From Lactifluus volemus (taxonomy: Eukaryota > Basidiomycota > Agaricomycetes > Russulales > Russulaceae): a DNA stretch of 64,000 nucleotides. The notes beneath the pieces are model-generated. The model worked only from the letters and a program-made list of their open reading frames with translations. It ran no database searches and had not been told where the DNA came from. Positions within the stretch are counted from its first letter, which is position 1; each line of letters opens with the position of its first letter. A program made the position numbers and the translations under genes. Shown in pieces: positions 10,501 to 22,536 of this stretch. Location of the stretch: NCBI GenBank assembly GCA_022376515.1, contig WTXI01000147.1:28812-92811 (forward strand). The letters run 5' to 3'.

Positions 10501-11002
10501 GGAAGCAAAAGCGGTTGAGAGGGGCGCGTCCTTGTTACTGTAATGAGTCGCTCGTGGCTCGCCACTCGACTACCATCACCGATCCGAATTGGGCAATCGA
10601 ATGGCATACGTTTGCCGCTGACGCCGCATCTATAACCTCCACGACATTTAGATCTCATTAGTACTGCAAGTGGGTTGTACCACTTCATCAGGTTATTATC
10701 AACCTTTTCTGTCATTGTTCTGATTATAGACAGCCAAGCTAGCAACGATCACCATTTTTTTCTCCCTCAAAGTAGCGAGCTTCGTAACGTCATAATAGCC
10801 GTGTGAAGGATCCCTCATTATTATGACCTTCCACCACCGCTACCATCATTGTCCCTGTCACCATCACTACCGATACCACCGCCTGCCTGCTTTGGTCCAG
10901 TTAGGTTCTTGCTATTAAACCTACTTCTGTACTGGAACCTCCCCTCAACAAACACCCACGACGCCTGGCGCATTGGCGTGGTGCACTGTAACCTGCAATC
11001 TG

Positions 11003-12431
11003 ATGTCGAGCTCGAGTGATACTGATCTCGCGGCTGCCGTAGACCGCGTGGCTCGATGCCTTTCAAATTGGCGGCTTTCTTCGGTGCGTACTGTGAACCA
11101 TAGATTGCAATTGCGCGAAAATCGACTGCTAATTACCACCCGTCTTTGGTGCTTTTTAGGATGTTGCAGGTACAAATCTCTTGTGCTCTTGTGGGATATA
11201 TGGTGCTGACTACGTATGTGTGCGCGCCTGCGCGCTTCAATAACATCTGTGATGATCAGACGCAAGCGGGACACTCATTGTTAGTCGGACGTTTTGAGCG
11301 ATTTCCGAGGGGAGCTAAGCCAGCCCTCTGTTGGTAGTTTTTTGACTGGCTCTTGACCCTCGATGATGAAGTGCGCATCTCTGCTCACCAACGGAACCTT
11401 CCACGACTCACCTCTGAGGCAGTTGAACTTCCTCTGGCGCCGAGGCAGAATCACCTGTATCCAAGTCCTATTCGTATTTGCGCGATACGCAGGGGTTGCA
11501 AATGCCATTTTAAGTTTCCTTCCGGTGGGGCTGTCTAAGTTGACTAGCAGGCACCCAAATCCACTGATGATAATCGGGGCTAGCCCGGGATAGCGAAGGA
11601 CCAGGCCAAGGAAATTCTACGTGGCGGCATTATGCTAGCTGCAGAGCGTGAGTACATCTCACCCGATGCTGCTGATACCCGACCGCTTATGCAACCAGTC
11701 ATTATCATGATGAGGACCTGGGCCATGTGGGAAAGGAGCAGGGGAATGTTAATATTCCTTATTGTTTTCGCGTTGGTACGGCGACGGTCCTTAACACCTC
11801 TTATTTCTCAAGTCACTTAGATGGTCGGAGGTCTGCACAATCCCAGGAGTTGTTCTACAAGTGGTCGATTTTTCTTCTTCTGCCAGTAAGTAGTCCGGTT
11901 TCACTCTTCCAGCAGCAACTTGATGATTCGAACCGGCGTGCTTATTGGCACACTCTGGCAGAGATTCCAGCCAGTATTCCGATCGAGGGCATGAAGCCAT
12001 GTGACATTTTCACAGGTGCCGTCGGGCGTATATGGGTTGTAGAATATCTTTTCATAATGCTATTCGAAGCTGGTTCGTCTGATGCCCTGGTGTCCCTATT
12101 GTGCCTCCTGACACACAACAGGTATGTTGGTCTTGACAGTGTACAAAGCCTTACCGCTCCGTGATTCGACATCGAGACAAATGAGATCAAAGTTGCTGGA
12201 CATGCTTTGGATCGATGGTATCATGTTTTTGTCGTTTGGTCTAAATTCTGATTAGTCGGCTGATGGTCTTGGCTAGGGGTCATATACTTTGTGTTCATGA
12301 TCCGTGAGTGTTACCGCCTATCCAAGTTCTCATGGCCTAATGGCAACCTATTACATGTAGTTATTGGGTTTTTCAACATCGGACTAGTGCTGCAGGCCTC
12401 TGTAAGTCTACCCTTGACCATCTCGGAATAG
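11003..12431 (+). CDS. DUF6533 domain-containing multi-pass membrane protein, copy C
   Basis: The exon pattern is the same as in copy B: MSSSSDTDLAAAVDRVARCL at the start, FFDWLLTLDDE joined to LNFLWRRGRITC, RYAGVANAIL, IIMMRTWAMWERSRGMLIF, TIPGVVLQVVDFSSSA, the LVLTVYKALPLRDSTSRQM exon and VIYFVFMIRECYRLSKFSW. All ten exons can be joined in frame with GT-AG introns, ending at TAG 12429-12431. Differences from B are mostly single-base and partly synonymous, as expected for a duplicate that has stayed coding. It is followed by the left half of an R repeat and then by the Plavaka element. Function unknown; a membrane location is inferred from the hydrophobic segments. Confidence 0.7.
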
Positions 12432-12639
12432 TGTTACTGATGGACGTGTGTTCGAAGGATCCACAAATACGGTCGGGGGCAGTGAGTAAGTTAATCTGTG
12501 ATAGTAAGAGCCCCACATAACCGTACTCAATAATTATTTGTATTAGGTTGCAGGCGGTGTTACATAGTGTCCTTTCTACGCGGATTGTGTTACATATTTC
12601 GACGGTGAGGAGGAAAGGCGTTATTGTATCCATCTACTA

Positions 12640-12826
12640 ACTGCGTTTTGAATGGCCCGCGACCATCTCCCCTTCCCCCGACAATCATGATTGACGACGA
12701 CGTATATTATGATGTCTGTCGGAATTTTCACGGGATATATATGACACATTGGGAATCCTAGCGTGCGCAGCCTGAGTTCGGCGGTGCGTGGCGTGGGGGT
12801 CATCGCCGCCTACCACGAACATCACC
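12640..12826 (-). repeat. R repeat, copy 3, left half
   Basis: The TATA-proximal half of an R repeat (GAATGGCCCGCGACCATCTC through CACGAACATCACCG), directly downstream of DUF6533 copy C. It breaks off where the transposon starts and resumes at 22537. Copy 1 (1600-2060) reads continuously across the equivalent point. Confidence 0.65.
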
Positions 12827-13009
12827 GCATCAGTAAAAGTCGATATTTATTAGCACTGGCTTGACACTCCTTAAACTGACTTAAACGTCCTTAAATGTCG
12901 TTTTAATAAGGTTTAAGGAAAATATTTTTTAATTAAAATTTTATTGACACAAGCAAGTTTTATTGGGTTAAGCAGATCCTTCCTATTAAACTGCTTAACG
13001 CTGCTGCTT

Positions 13010-13215
13010 AAGCAGGTTAATGCGACTGTTTAAGAAGCTTAATGTGACTCCTTAAGACCTTTTAATGCGACTACTTAAGACATTTAATATGACTACTTAA
13101 GCGATTGCTTAATATGTTTAATGCGACTGCTTAAGACGTTTAATGCAATTACTTAAGACATTCAATGTGATTGCTTAAGATGCTTAATGCAACGTCTTAA
13201 GAAGCTTAAGATTGG
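13010..13215. repeat. Subterminal degenerate tandem array (about 22-base unit)
   Basis: Roughly nine imperfect copies of a unit close to GCGACTACTTAAGACGTTTAAT run head to tail. Related CTTAAA/TTAAG words continue outward toward 12860. The array lies just inside the left terminus of the transposon, where binding sites for transposase commonly sit in other DNA transposons. The binding role is inferred. Confidence 0.6.
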
Positions 13216-13524
13216 TTTAAGAAAGGGCTAATATAAAAGGTACCAACGCAAGGAAAAACAGCAGTGGTAAGACAGTCCATCGTGATAATGAGATATAAGA
13301 GGGTCAAGTCCAGCAAGAAAGAACCGAGATCATAGATACATAACATCACTTGGGTTGAAACAAGCATTACGGTCAGCAAGGGAGTTGAATCACGGGCGCA
13401 CAGGAAGGGTGATAGGTAAAGAGCGCTAAATTTTACAAAAACGCGGTCAGAATTTTTAAAAAAAGGTGGACATTAGCATTGCACATTACTGGTGACTGGA
13501 ATCGCAATAGAATCGTCTCTTTGG

Positions 13525-15843
13525 TCACGGATTCACTGAGAAGTTAGCTGTAAAGAAATATAGGAAGACTAAAAAAATTGGATGTCGCTTACAATCGGCG
13601 TCCGAGTCGTCATCACAACTTGAAAGGTCAACCAGATGGGCTCGCCGATTGGGTTCATAACCAAGAGTTTCTTGAGCGACAGCCAAAGATTTGGACCGCC
13701 TCGAATTGGGTCTATTAAAGATGTCAAGTGCCTCATTGAGAATGGCAGCGAGCGCCTCTGGGTTAAGGTCTTCAACAGATTCAAGGTATTGGCGCGTTGT
13801 GTCACCCCAGTTTCCGTCACTAAATGCGGTACCTGTAGTAGATTCTTTGCCCGTGAGTTCATTCAGCGTCCTTCCAACTTTGACCCTCCTAGAATTGGAT
13901 TTCTGTAGTCCCTCGATTGTAATGTCGTCATTTAGGAGTAGATAAAAAGCCCTCTCAACCTTCATTGTGCAATCAAGCTGAATCAGAACAAGCAAAGGTT
14001 TGAAATTGAAAACATACCGCAGTGGCAGATAGAGCGACTGCCGCTTTTGCCTTCGATTGGTCAGCTTCCAGCACCAGCCCCCTTACTTGGGTAACTCCAT
14101 TGATCGCTTGGAAATGACTACTAGCCAATGTTTTGATGACAAGTTCCCCACGGAAAAGTCCCTTGTACTTCTGGAGTAAAATGTACAAATTTCAGAATTG
14201 GGAACAAAACTAATATGATAACATACCTTGGGCTTTTTCGACGTCGTATCTGAGTAGAGAAAACCTAAGTTCATCAGCATTTCCTTGGCGTAATCTCGAC
14301 ACTTGATTTCTGTATCGTAGATTTCGCCACTCTGTGCGGCAAAAAAATTCTTCATGGCAACGATTGCGTTATTTCCGAAATTAGTCCGCCAAGTGTCCCG
14401 GACACGTTGTTCGGTCTAAAGTATGGAGCGTCATATGTGTATAAGACAAAATTAAAACCTATGACTTACCACTTTGACAACGTGACAGCGAAGAGCAATC
14501 TTATAGTCCATGGTAATGGTCCCCCTGTAAACTTGTGCCCAGATCTTCCGCACTACACTTAACATTTCGTCGTTGGGAACCTTCCATGGATCGGTAGCAT
14601 GCTGTGCAATCCAGGAAATATAAGTCGGAACGAATTTGCCTCGAAAGCGGTCCTGGTCGGTAGCGCCAGGCGGAAGCTCGTCGTCCTTGTCCAAAGACTT
14701 CGGCCTTGCCTTCAGGGACGATACCTCTTGTACTCTGACAATGCCCTGAATGTGTAAGTTAGCGATATCACGATAAAAGTGTTAAAAGAGAAGACGATAT
14801 ACCGAACTTGTCAAGCGTTGCTTCCCTTTAAGAGGGCTCGATATGGCTGCCTCCCGCTCAGCGCCATGCATTTCGTCATCGTCATCCAACCCTCCGAGCC
14901 CAGCGTTGGTGTACCCATTCTCTCTGTCTTCGTTTGTGTCAGTGTCGTATTCGTTTGTCAAGGCCACCGGCGAGGGGGATCTATCTGGCTCTGAGTCGGA
15001 GATAGCTGCAACATTTTTCACAGCAGGGCTGTTTCTAGTACGAGTAGTTGTAGCCAAGTTGTTGCCAGTGGTAGCCCGAGGGGATGCAACAAATGAGCTC
15101 CGAGCGCGAGCGAGCCTGGCAGGTATCCTCAATTTTGGGGTACTTTTGGCCGGTGCCTTGGTAAGACTGCGACGAGAGCGACAATTGTTTATATCGGAAA
15201 TCTCGGGCCTGAGATACGTCAAGTTAATAATACGCATCAAAAGAAGCCTGCAATGCGGCGCTCACGTGTGATCAATGACCATATTAGTGTTCACGTCAGT
15301 TGCCTTATCGGTTTCACAATAACCGATCCCTTTGTTCTTGATTCCCATCTCTGTATCAGCAGAGACTTTGTTAACGAGCTGGACGGCAGCTCGGAAGGAC
15401 GGCTTGTCTGTCTTCCCTTTCTTCTTTTTTGGCATCGGGGTGTTGACTTCTTGCTCTGTGTCAGTCAGCTCGGTGCCAGTGACAGTGGCTACCTTTTCTT
15501 CAGTTTCTGTTGCAGTCTCATCACCGCTGACACAAGCCACTTCAAACTCCTCACTCGGTGGAAGTGGGATACTTGTGTGACCATGGGTGCGGCGAAGTGT
15601 CCTGGGTTTCTTTGCCAATGGCGTTGATTGATCGAGGTCTTCTTCAGCAATGCGTCTCTCCAGGGTAGCAATACGTTGGACCTTGTTTTTCTCTGCTAGG
15701 GCTTTTTCAACTTTCCTCTGTGCGTCCTCCTCCTTCGCCCTTTCCACTTCTTCTTTACTGCGCCGTTTTCGCTTCAGGACCACACCAGGAGGCTGGTCCA
15801 CCTTCTTCTCACGGGTTGTCATACCGTGAGTTCGTTTGGCCAT
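13525..15843 (-). CDS. Plavaka companion protein (acidic/basic N-terminus, DUF6532-like C-terminal part)
   Basis: The start MAKRTHGMTTREKK at 15843 opens a low-complexity N-terminal half: lysine/arginine-rich coiled-coil KEEVERAKEEDAQRKVEKAL, PMPKKKKGK, then SDSEPDRSPSP. The following exons read LPPGATDQDRFRGKFVP, WIAQHATDPWKVPNDEML, KIWAQVYRGTITMD, CRDYAKEMLMNLGFLY, YKGLFRGELVIKTLA, AKAAVALSATAVERAF and LNEALDIFNRPNSRR. From memory this order matches agaricomycete proteins found beside Plavaka transposases. The globular part (KGLFR...LALAATAVERA) resembles DUF6532. The gene is divergent from the transposase, with about 200 bases between starts. About five introns separate the blocks. The role is unknown; DNA binding is suggested only by the basic N-terminus. 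Confidence 0.6.
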
Positions 15844-16045
15844 GGTGTGAAATAGTTCTGAGGGAAAAGACTGAGGAATTTTGGGTCGTGGGAGGAAAGG
15901 ATTACCAAGGTGACAGTCGTTATTATTCGCCCCCCTCTGAATTTGACCAACGTGACTTAGCTACTTTCGGCCTTATTTTTCGGACTACTGCGCGGCCAGC
16001 ACCCACAGTTTTATTGGTCGCTTCCTTTTCACCACGATTGCCCTT

Positions 16046-19000
16046 ATGCCCGTGACCCGTTCTCCCAAACGTCAAGTCCAAAGACGTTGCCTGCATGCCC
16101 CTCTATTACCATGTACTCATACAGGATGCAATCGGTCGTTTCGGAATCACTCTGGGCTGACACAACATATTCGTGCCAAGCACCCCATTTCACCAATTTC
16201 TTCCAAACCGACGAACCTTTCGCCTTTCTCCCCAACTGTTGCATCTTCCCCGTGTCGACCTCTGTCTAGAACCTTATTTGGGGATATTCCGGAGGCAAAT
16301 TTCACTGACAATGATATCCGTCACTCACCACTCCATGATGGGTTCGGATTTGACGCGTTGTCGGAAATGCCAGTGAGCCAAGGGGACTGCGACTATGATA
16401 CCGTCAGGTTACCTTCTCCTGGCTCAGCTAGCATTACTAGTTCTCGAGGTGGACACAAAGATACGGTACTAAGACGAGAGTTTCATGGCAATATAAATGG
16501 TGCGACGCCAACTTGAATATAACCGGAATGTGTCTAATTATAACATTTGGTATCTTACAGCTGTTATATGTGATGACTCGGAGCGTGTCGAATTCATAGA
16601 TCCCAGTACATTGTCTCCGCATAGCGAGTCCGAGTCTGATTGGGTACCCTTCAAAAGTCAGGTCCAATTTGAGATGGCCGAATTCCTTTTTAGCAGAAAC
16701 CAGATGCCTGCAACACAAATTGACATTCTGCTTAAGCTATGGGAAGCTACTTTGGCTAAGCATGGTGATGCTGCCCCATTTTCGGACCATAGAGACTTGT
16801 ATGCGACGATCGATTCTATTTCTTTCGCTGACACACCCTGGGAGTCATTTAATGTGGTACACAATGACAATAAGCCAGATCGTGACATTCCGTCTTGGAT
16901 GACATCAAATTACGATGTCTGGTTTCGGAACCCTCGCACACTCCTTCACAATCTCATATCAAATCCTGATTTTGACAAGGGGTTTGATTATGTGCCTTTT
17001 CGCGAATATGATCAGCTCGGAAACCACCGCTTTCAGGATTTCATGTCCGGGAATTGGGCCTGGAAGCAAGCGGTATGGCACTTCTTTTTCGCTTACACAG
17101 GAGACATTCTGATGCTTCCAAAGGACTTGCTTGCTGAGGACGACCACACGCATGGCTCAATGTTTGTGCCAATCATCCTGGGAAGCGATAAAACGACTGT
17201 GTCCATCGCAACTGGTAACAATGAGTACTGGCCCATCTACATGTCAATAGGAAACATCTGTAACAACATCCGGCGGGCTCATCGTAACGGCGTTGTGCTT
17301 CTTGGCTTTTTCGCCATCCCCAAATGTATGTGTTTCAGATTTCTTAAATAAAAAACACATTTACAGGTGGCACATAGCAGAAAAGAAGTATGCCAGCGAT
17401 GCATCGTTCCGAAGATATCGGCGCCAGCTATTCCATACAACTCTTGCTAAAATTCTCAAGCCCCTCGAACACAATATGACGATCCCTGAGGTTGTTCGCT
17501 GTCCAGATGGACATTTTCGGCGAGCCATTTATGGTCTTGGGCCTTATATCGCGGACTACCCTGAGCAAGCACTCCTTGCGTCCATTGTCCAAGGGTGGTG
17601 TCCCAAGTGAGTTTCCATGGTGATATATCTGATCAAGATCAATTGAGATTACCAACTACTAGGTGCACTGCACCTCCTCATGAGTTCGACAAACCCGGGC
17701 TCCGCCGTTGTCAAGAGCATACAGAGGCGCTTGTAGAGGCACGTGAGTTAGGTGAATTGTGGGACGAGTATGGCCTAGTCGGTGACATCATTGTAAGGGT
17801 TTCTTTCTACCTGTTAAATCTCTTTCATTTTCTACTTCATTTTCGTATTCTTTTGCTGTGGTATCTGGGCGCGTGCGGAGTCACGAGAGCGCTGATTGGG
17901 ATCGAGCGCTGAGAGAGTGATTGACGTCATTTGCGCTCTGATGAATAGTCTGGTGGGAGATGCGTCAAGCCCATTGGCCTATAATTTTCTCTCGTGACAT
18001 CTTCCTGTCGTCTCATCACTCGGATGACCTCAGCCGAGCTGGTTATTGTGAGTCCTACGAGTCACCTTCGCCTATATCCTCTTCCTCTCCATCGTCATCA
18101 CATCTCTCTTCACCATCTAGCTTTCCATCGTCCGAGATCCTCCCCTTCACACCTGTAATATCACGTTCCCCTCCATCATCAGGTGAATATCTTTCCCGGA
18201 CTTCCGTATTATTCACACCATCAGTAATCTCAAGCGCTACTGTGTAGTACTGTCAGGCCGACAGCTCCAGGTATAGGTCATGGTGTCCTCAACCGCATAC
18301 GTGACATACTGGATGTCGTCAAGGCACAAGCTGATGGGTTGTGGGATGGCCAATTATCGACAAAACGTTTATTGGATGAGCTTCGCCAGCACATCCCTCG
18401 GGTGCCGGATAACGGGGAACTAGTACCAGTGGACAGGTTACAGCGCATTCAGGACTTGATTAACGGCCTGGCAGAAGCGTCGAGACCTGCAAGACCTCCG
18501 ACGCCTGAAGAGTCGCCATTCGATTCTGGCTCTGACACCTCGACCATGATCAGACGTCTTAGGAAAAGGTGGGACAGGCTGAGGTGAGAGCGCCGACACC
18601 ATTAAAGCCACGATGGCAGAACTTCTTCGTCCTTCCCAACCTCCAACTGCTGTGCAAATTCAACCACCACCCGCATTCGTGCCCCTAAACTTCCGACCTG
18701 ATGCTCGTGGCCCACGACCTCGAAGTGCCAGTCCGACACTTCTTACCGAATTACCCCCGCTACGGCCGTTTACTGTCCCAATTCCAGAACCTCTCGCTGC
18801 ACATAATATGGGTCTCAGGCCTCCAGGGCGGCCAGAAAGAATCCCAGTCTGTTTCCTCCACCGCCTCCTGCAAGGGTTCCCTCAGCGATCTCAGGGGCCG
18901 ACGTTGGTCGTCGACCACCCACAGATGGACCACGTTTTGATGACGCTGTTCATGCCGGGAGGCGGATACGGACAGGTGATGGTGACGGATGGATAGGGTC

Positions 19001-22000
19001 TCGATCCCCCCCAAGCTGCGGTGGTAAGCCTGAAGATTGATCCTGGTTTCCTCACTGTCTGACATTGATATATTGTAGCCTCCTCCACCGATTATCGAGG
19101 AAGTGCCTAGACGTGCTACTATGCCAGCGGTGCTTCAAGCATACCCACCACTCCCGGTATGCCTGTTGCTGGTTCTTATGCCTCTGCCTCTGACCAACAA
19201 AGCCGCAGCCTCCGCACTTAGGTGTACCAGGTGCCGCACCAGCCCCTCTGCCATTCACACAGGTACCGTATTCTCTGGAATTATGATGGACTTTGTTAAC
19301 ACAAAAATATCTGTAGTCTGTCATTCTGCCGCCTATTTTCAATGAAATGATGGCCATGGTTCGGGTGCGTTCCCGTGCTGCATCCTTTGGCAATGCGGGT
19401 ACAAGCTGACTTCGCGAAGGAAATCGATTCATGCATTTAGCCTCTTTGGAACAGCAACACGAGCTGATGAGATACATGGGCTCTCTGAACGATTGGCTTG
19501 GGAATGATGTAGCAGACCGGCAAGCTGAGATTCGTAGTACCTCCGACCACCTCGACCAACTTCGGGACGATGTGAATCGCCTGTGCTACCCGCGTTGTAG
19601 GTTGCACTATATCTATGTCCTGACGTGCCGCTAATAAATCCTTAGACCCGCAACCAGGGTCGGATTTGAACCAGGCTTTATGGGCCCAGGCCCTCCTGGC
19701 CCACAGTACTCTCGGTGTTCCACGTCTTCTCGCACCTCCACCTGGCGTGTATGTGCCCCCCTTCCCCCATGTTCCCTCGGCCGTATAGTGGGGCGATCCC
19801 TCCTGTGATTCCTGGCCGTCCTAGCGCAAATAAAACTCCAACCCCGAGTGACTCACCAGTAATTCTCTCTCCCCGATCCCACGATGGAGGTATACCATTC
19901 GTAGCACCAGCCATAGGTGTATTCCCTGGAGTTCTCCAGCTCCTCGAGTATACCAGCCTCCTGTTCCTATCGACGAGGAACCATATATACCTCCTGCTCC
20001 CAGCCGGACTCCCACCGAATCCCCCCCGCCATCTGTGATTCCAGTAGTCGGTCGTCATCTCGTACCAGGTGCATTTCCTGTTGCGATGGTAGCTTCTCAC
20101 CCTTCTCATTACCCCGACAGGCCAGAAACGCCAAACAAGCGAAGCCGCTCTCCCCCGTAGCCCTACAACCAGAGTCGCCGGGACCGTATTATCCCTCTCG
20201 TGTTCCCACTCGCTACTTGAAACGCCCCATTTAACCCATCCAATCCATCCACCCAGTTCTAGTTGCGCTGACTCGGATTCCGTCTGCAGTACTACGCACA
20301 TGCCAGCTGAGTCGTATCCGACGAGATATCGCCGGGACGGTATACTGAGTCAATAACCACCTTCTGAATGGCCCCTTTCACCCGAAGGAAGAGAATATTA
20401 CCCTTGGATTCAGCACGAGCGCATTGCGGCGGCACACCTTCACTTTTTTCCCTTTCCCTTTCCCTTCTTTTGTCTGTTGTCACTGTGATCTAGATTGCTT
20501 ATCTGCTTTCGTTTATAGCCATTTACAAATGATTTCCCTCGTGCAGATATCCATGAACTTCTGTCGCCCGATCTTCTCCACCAAGTGATTAAAGGCACAT
20601 TCAAGGATCACTTAGTGACGTGGGTGGAGCAATACCTTGTCATCGCTCATTGCCGTAAACGTGCAAATGATATTATGGATGATATTGACCATCGGTACCT
20701 TCTCCATTGCTTATTTGAAGCTGTGGCATTTTCACAAGTTTAGTATTGCTATCGTAGCTCCTTTTTCTGGCCTGCGGCGATTCCCCCGGGGTAGAGGATT
20801 CAAACAATGGACTGGGGATGATTCTAAGGCCTTGATGAAGGTCAGTGATTAGTGCATTTATCTTGCTAAATTTATATCAATTCCTTTAGGTCTACCTTCC
20901 AGCTATTCAAGGCCATGTCCCTCAGGGAATAGTGCGCACTTTCCGTGCCTTCTTGGAATTTTGCTATATTGCACGACATGACGTCATTGATACACCTGCG
21001 CTCAAGTCACTCGAAGACGCACTCAGTCGGTTCCACCAACATCGAGCTGTGTTCGAGGAATATGCTGTTCGACCTGGTGGCTTCAGTCTCCCTCGACAGC
21101 ATTCCCTTGTTCATTATGCAAGCCTTATTCGATTGTTTGGTGCACCCAATGGACTTTGTTCATCCATCACGGAATCAAAGCACATCAAAGCTATCAAAGA
21201 GCCTTGGCGACGATCTAATCGGTACAACGCACTTGACCAAATATTACTTACAAATCAGCGCCTTGATAAACTTGCTTCTTGCCGAGTTGACTTTACGAGC
21301 CGCGGTATGCTTGATAGAACTTGTTCATCGGACTTACATCGTGAGCGACTACCAAAAGCTGTCTAGCAGCCAAATTTACCACTTGCAATCCAAAAGGTAG
21401 CAACACGACTCGGAGTCACGGTGACAACCACGACATGCGCAGCGGCGACTTGAATGGGGGCACCAGCAAAGGAGATAAAGGCAACGATTACGATGGGGTT
21501 GTAGACGGACCAACTGTTCTTGCTCACACGAATTTGGCCAAAACGATTTGTAAGTACTTCGTCCTTCTTGTTACATGTTAAACCATGGATATGTCCAGGT
21601 CGTAAACGGCTCCTTAGTGCGCTTGCGGTTGAGCTTGGCCAACCAGATTTTGTTCAACTAATCCAGAGGTTTTTATGTGACCAACTGCCTGCTAATACTA
21701 ATGATCTTATCCCGGAGGCTCGTGGCAACGTTTCAGTTTATACAAGTGCCATCTCGACGTTTCATGCGCCAAGTGACCTTAGTGGCATTGGTGGCATGCG
21801 ATCGGAGTACATTCGAGCGACCTCAAGTTGGCGAAAAGGCCCGCCTCGTTATGACTGCGTTTTCGTTAATACAGACCCAGCCCTCGAAGGATTGCGTGGT
21901 CTTGAAGTTGCCCGCGTTCGTCTTTTTTTCTCATTCAAATTTCGTAACACGACGTATCCTTGCGCTCTGGTCCACTGGATGTCTCGAATTGGCGATGGAC

Positions 22001-22230
22001 CCAACGAGGAGACTGGAATGTGGGTCGTTGAACCCGACTTCAACGCTGATGGGTCACGATTTGTTTCTGTCATTCATCTTGATGCGATACTTCGAGCGGC
22101 TCACTTGATTCCAGTGTATGGGGTAGACTTTATATCAAAGAACTTTTCCTTTCATGATTCGTTAGATAGATTTTCCTCTTTTTATGTCAACAAATTCATC
22201 GACCATCATGCTTTTGAGATCGCTTTCTAG
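16046..22230 (+). CDS. Plavaka-family transposase with N-terminal C2H2 zinc finger
   Basis: Near the N-terminus CTHTGCNRSFRNHSGLTQH then IRAKH forms a C2H2 finger (C-x4-C-x12-H-x4-H). Later exons read WVPFKSQVQFEMAEFLF, HRDLYATIDSI, FMSGNWAWKQA, EDDHTHGSMFVPIILGSDKT, EYWPIYMSIGNICNNIRRAH, DGHFRRAIYGLGPYIADYPE, ADIHELLSPDLLHQVIKGTF, RFPRGRGFKQWTGDD, HSLVHYASLIRLFGAPNGLC and ITESKHIKAIKEPWRR, the ordered signature of Plavaka transposases. The end runs from GPTVLAHTNLAKTI to HHAFEIAF at 22230. Introns are short except 17793-20518 (2726 bases). Between about 21363 and 21440 the frame does not join cleanly (stop after RLPKAV), so a small lesion or unseen intron is possible. It would mobilise the element within 12831-22532. 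Confidence 0.75.
17960..20234 (+). CDS. Proline-rich gene nested in the transposase intron
   Basis: Same strand as the transposase and wholly inside intron 17793-20518. Coding blocks: a Ser/Pro-rich start (SPISSSSPSSSHLSSP); RIRDILDVVKAQADGLWDGQ to RIQDLINGLAEASRPARPP; MAELLRPSQPPTAVQ with DARGPRPRSASPTLLTELPP; LEQQHELMRYMGSLNDWLG then DRQAEIRSTSDHLDQLRDD (predicted helical); and a Pro-rich tail near 19750-20234. Short introns appear between blocks (GTGAGA at 18585, AG at 18608). I recall similar Pro-rich proteins with a RYM-GLN-WL-DRQAEIR helix in many agaricomycete genomes, function unknown. The final exons are uncertain and may be decayed. An upstream TGACGTCA at about 17920 could be a promoter element. 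Confidence 0.5.
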
Positions 22231-22260
22231 GCATTTGTTACACTGCTTAACCTTCTTAAG

Positions 22261-22368
22261 CCCTTAGAATTCATTTATTTACTTAGACAACATTCACTTG
22301 ATTACCGTTCATTACCCTTAGAGTTCATTTAATTACTTAGACAACATTCATTTGATTACCGTTCATTA
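22261..22368. repeat. Two 54-base direct repeats near the transposon right end
   Basis: CCCTTAGAATTCATTTATTT continuing to ATTACCGTTCATTA is followed immediately by a second copy with a few changes (CCCTTAGAGTTCATTTAATT). They lie between the transposase stop and the right terminus, mirroring the left subterminal array in position but not in sequence. Confidence 0.75.
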
Positions 22369-22536
22369 GCGGTTGGTTTTCCTACTTAGCATAGCTTAGC
22401 ATAGAGCGAGTTGCTTAACGTCAGCAGGTCAAGATCATTCTAATTAGTTCAATCTAGATGTAACCACGTCAATTATCAGTTAAGCGTGTCTAAACAGGGT
22501 CAAGCGTGTCTAAGCAATTTCGAATTTTACTGATGC

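Larger units (their letters stand above)
12831..22532. mobile_element. Plavaka-type DNA transposon, 9.7 kb, with inverted termini
   Basis: The left end is CAGTAAAAGTCGATATTTAT. The right end, reversed, is CAGTAAAATTCGAAATTGCT. Adding the adjacent GCAT/ATGC makes the ends symmetrical over 12 bases. The element sits inside an R repeat whose two halves flank it, so both boundaries are confirmed by undisrupted R copies. Inside are a minus-strand companion gene, a plus-strand transposase with a C2H2 finger, a proline-rich gene in a transposase intron, and subterminal repeats rich in CTTAAG at both ends. The palindromic ends make a target duplication ambiguous (2 bp fits). The coding content is nearly complete, suggesting a fairly recent insertion. 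Confidence 0.75.

Noticed and set aside
13010..13215. CRISPR-like or satellite interpretation of the repeated CTTAAG array
   Set aside because: Units are degenerate, contiguous and without unique spacers, and they lie inside a eukaryotic DNA transposon.
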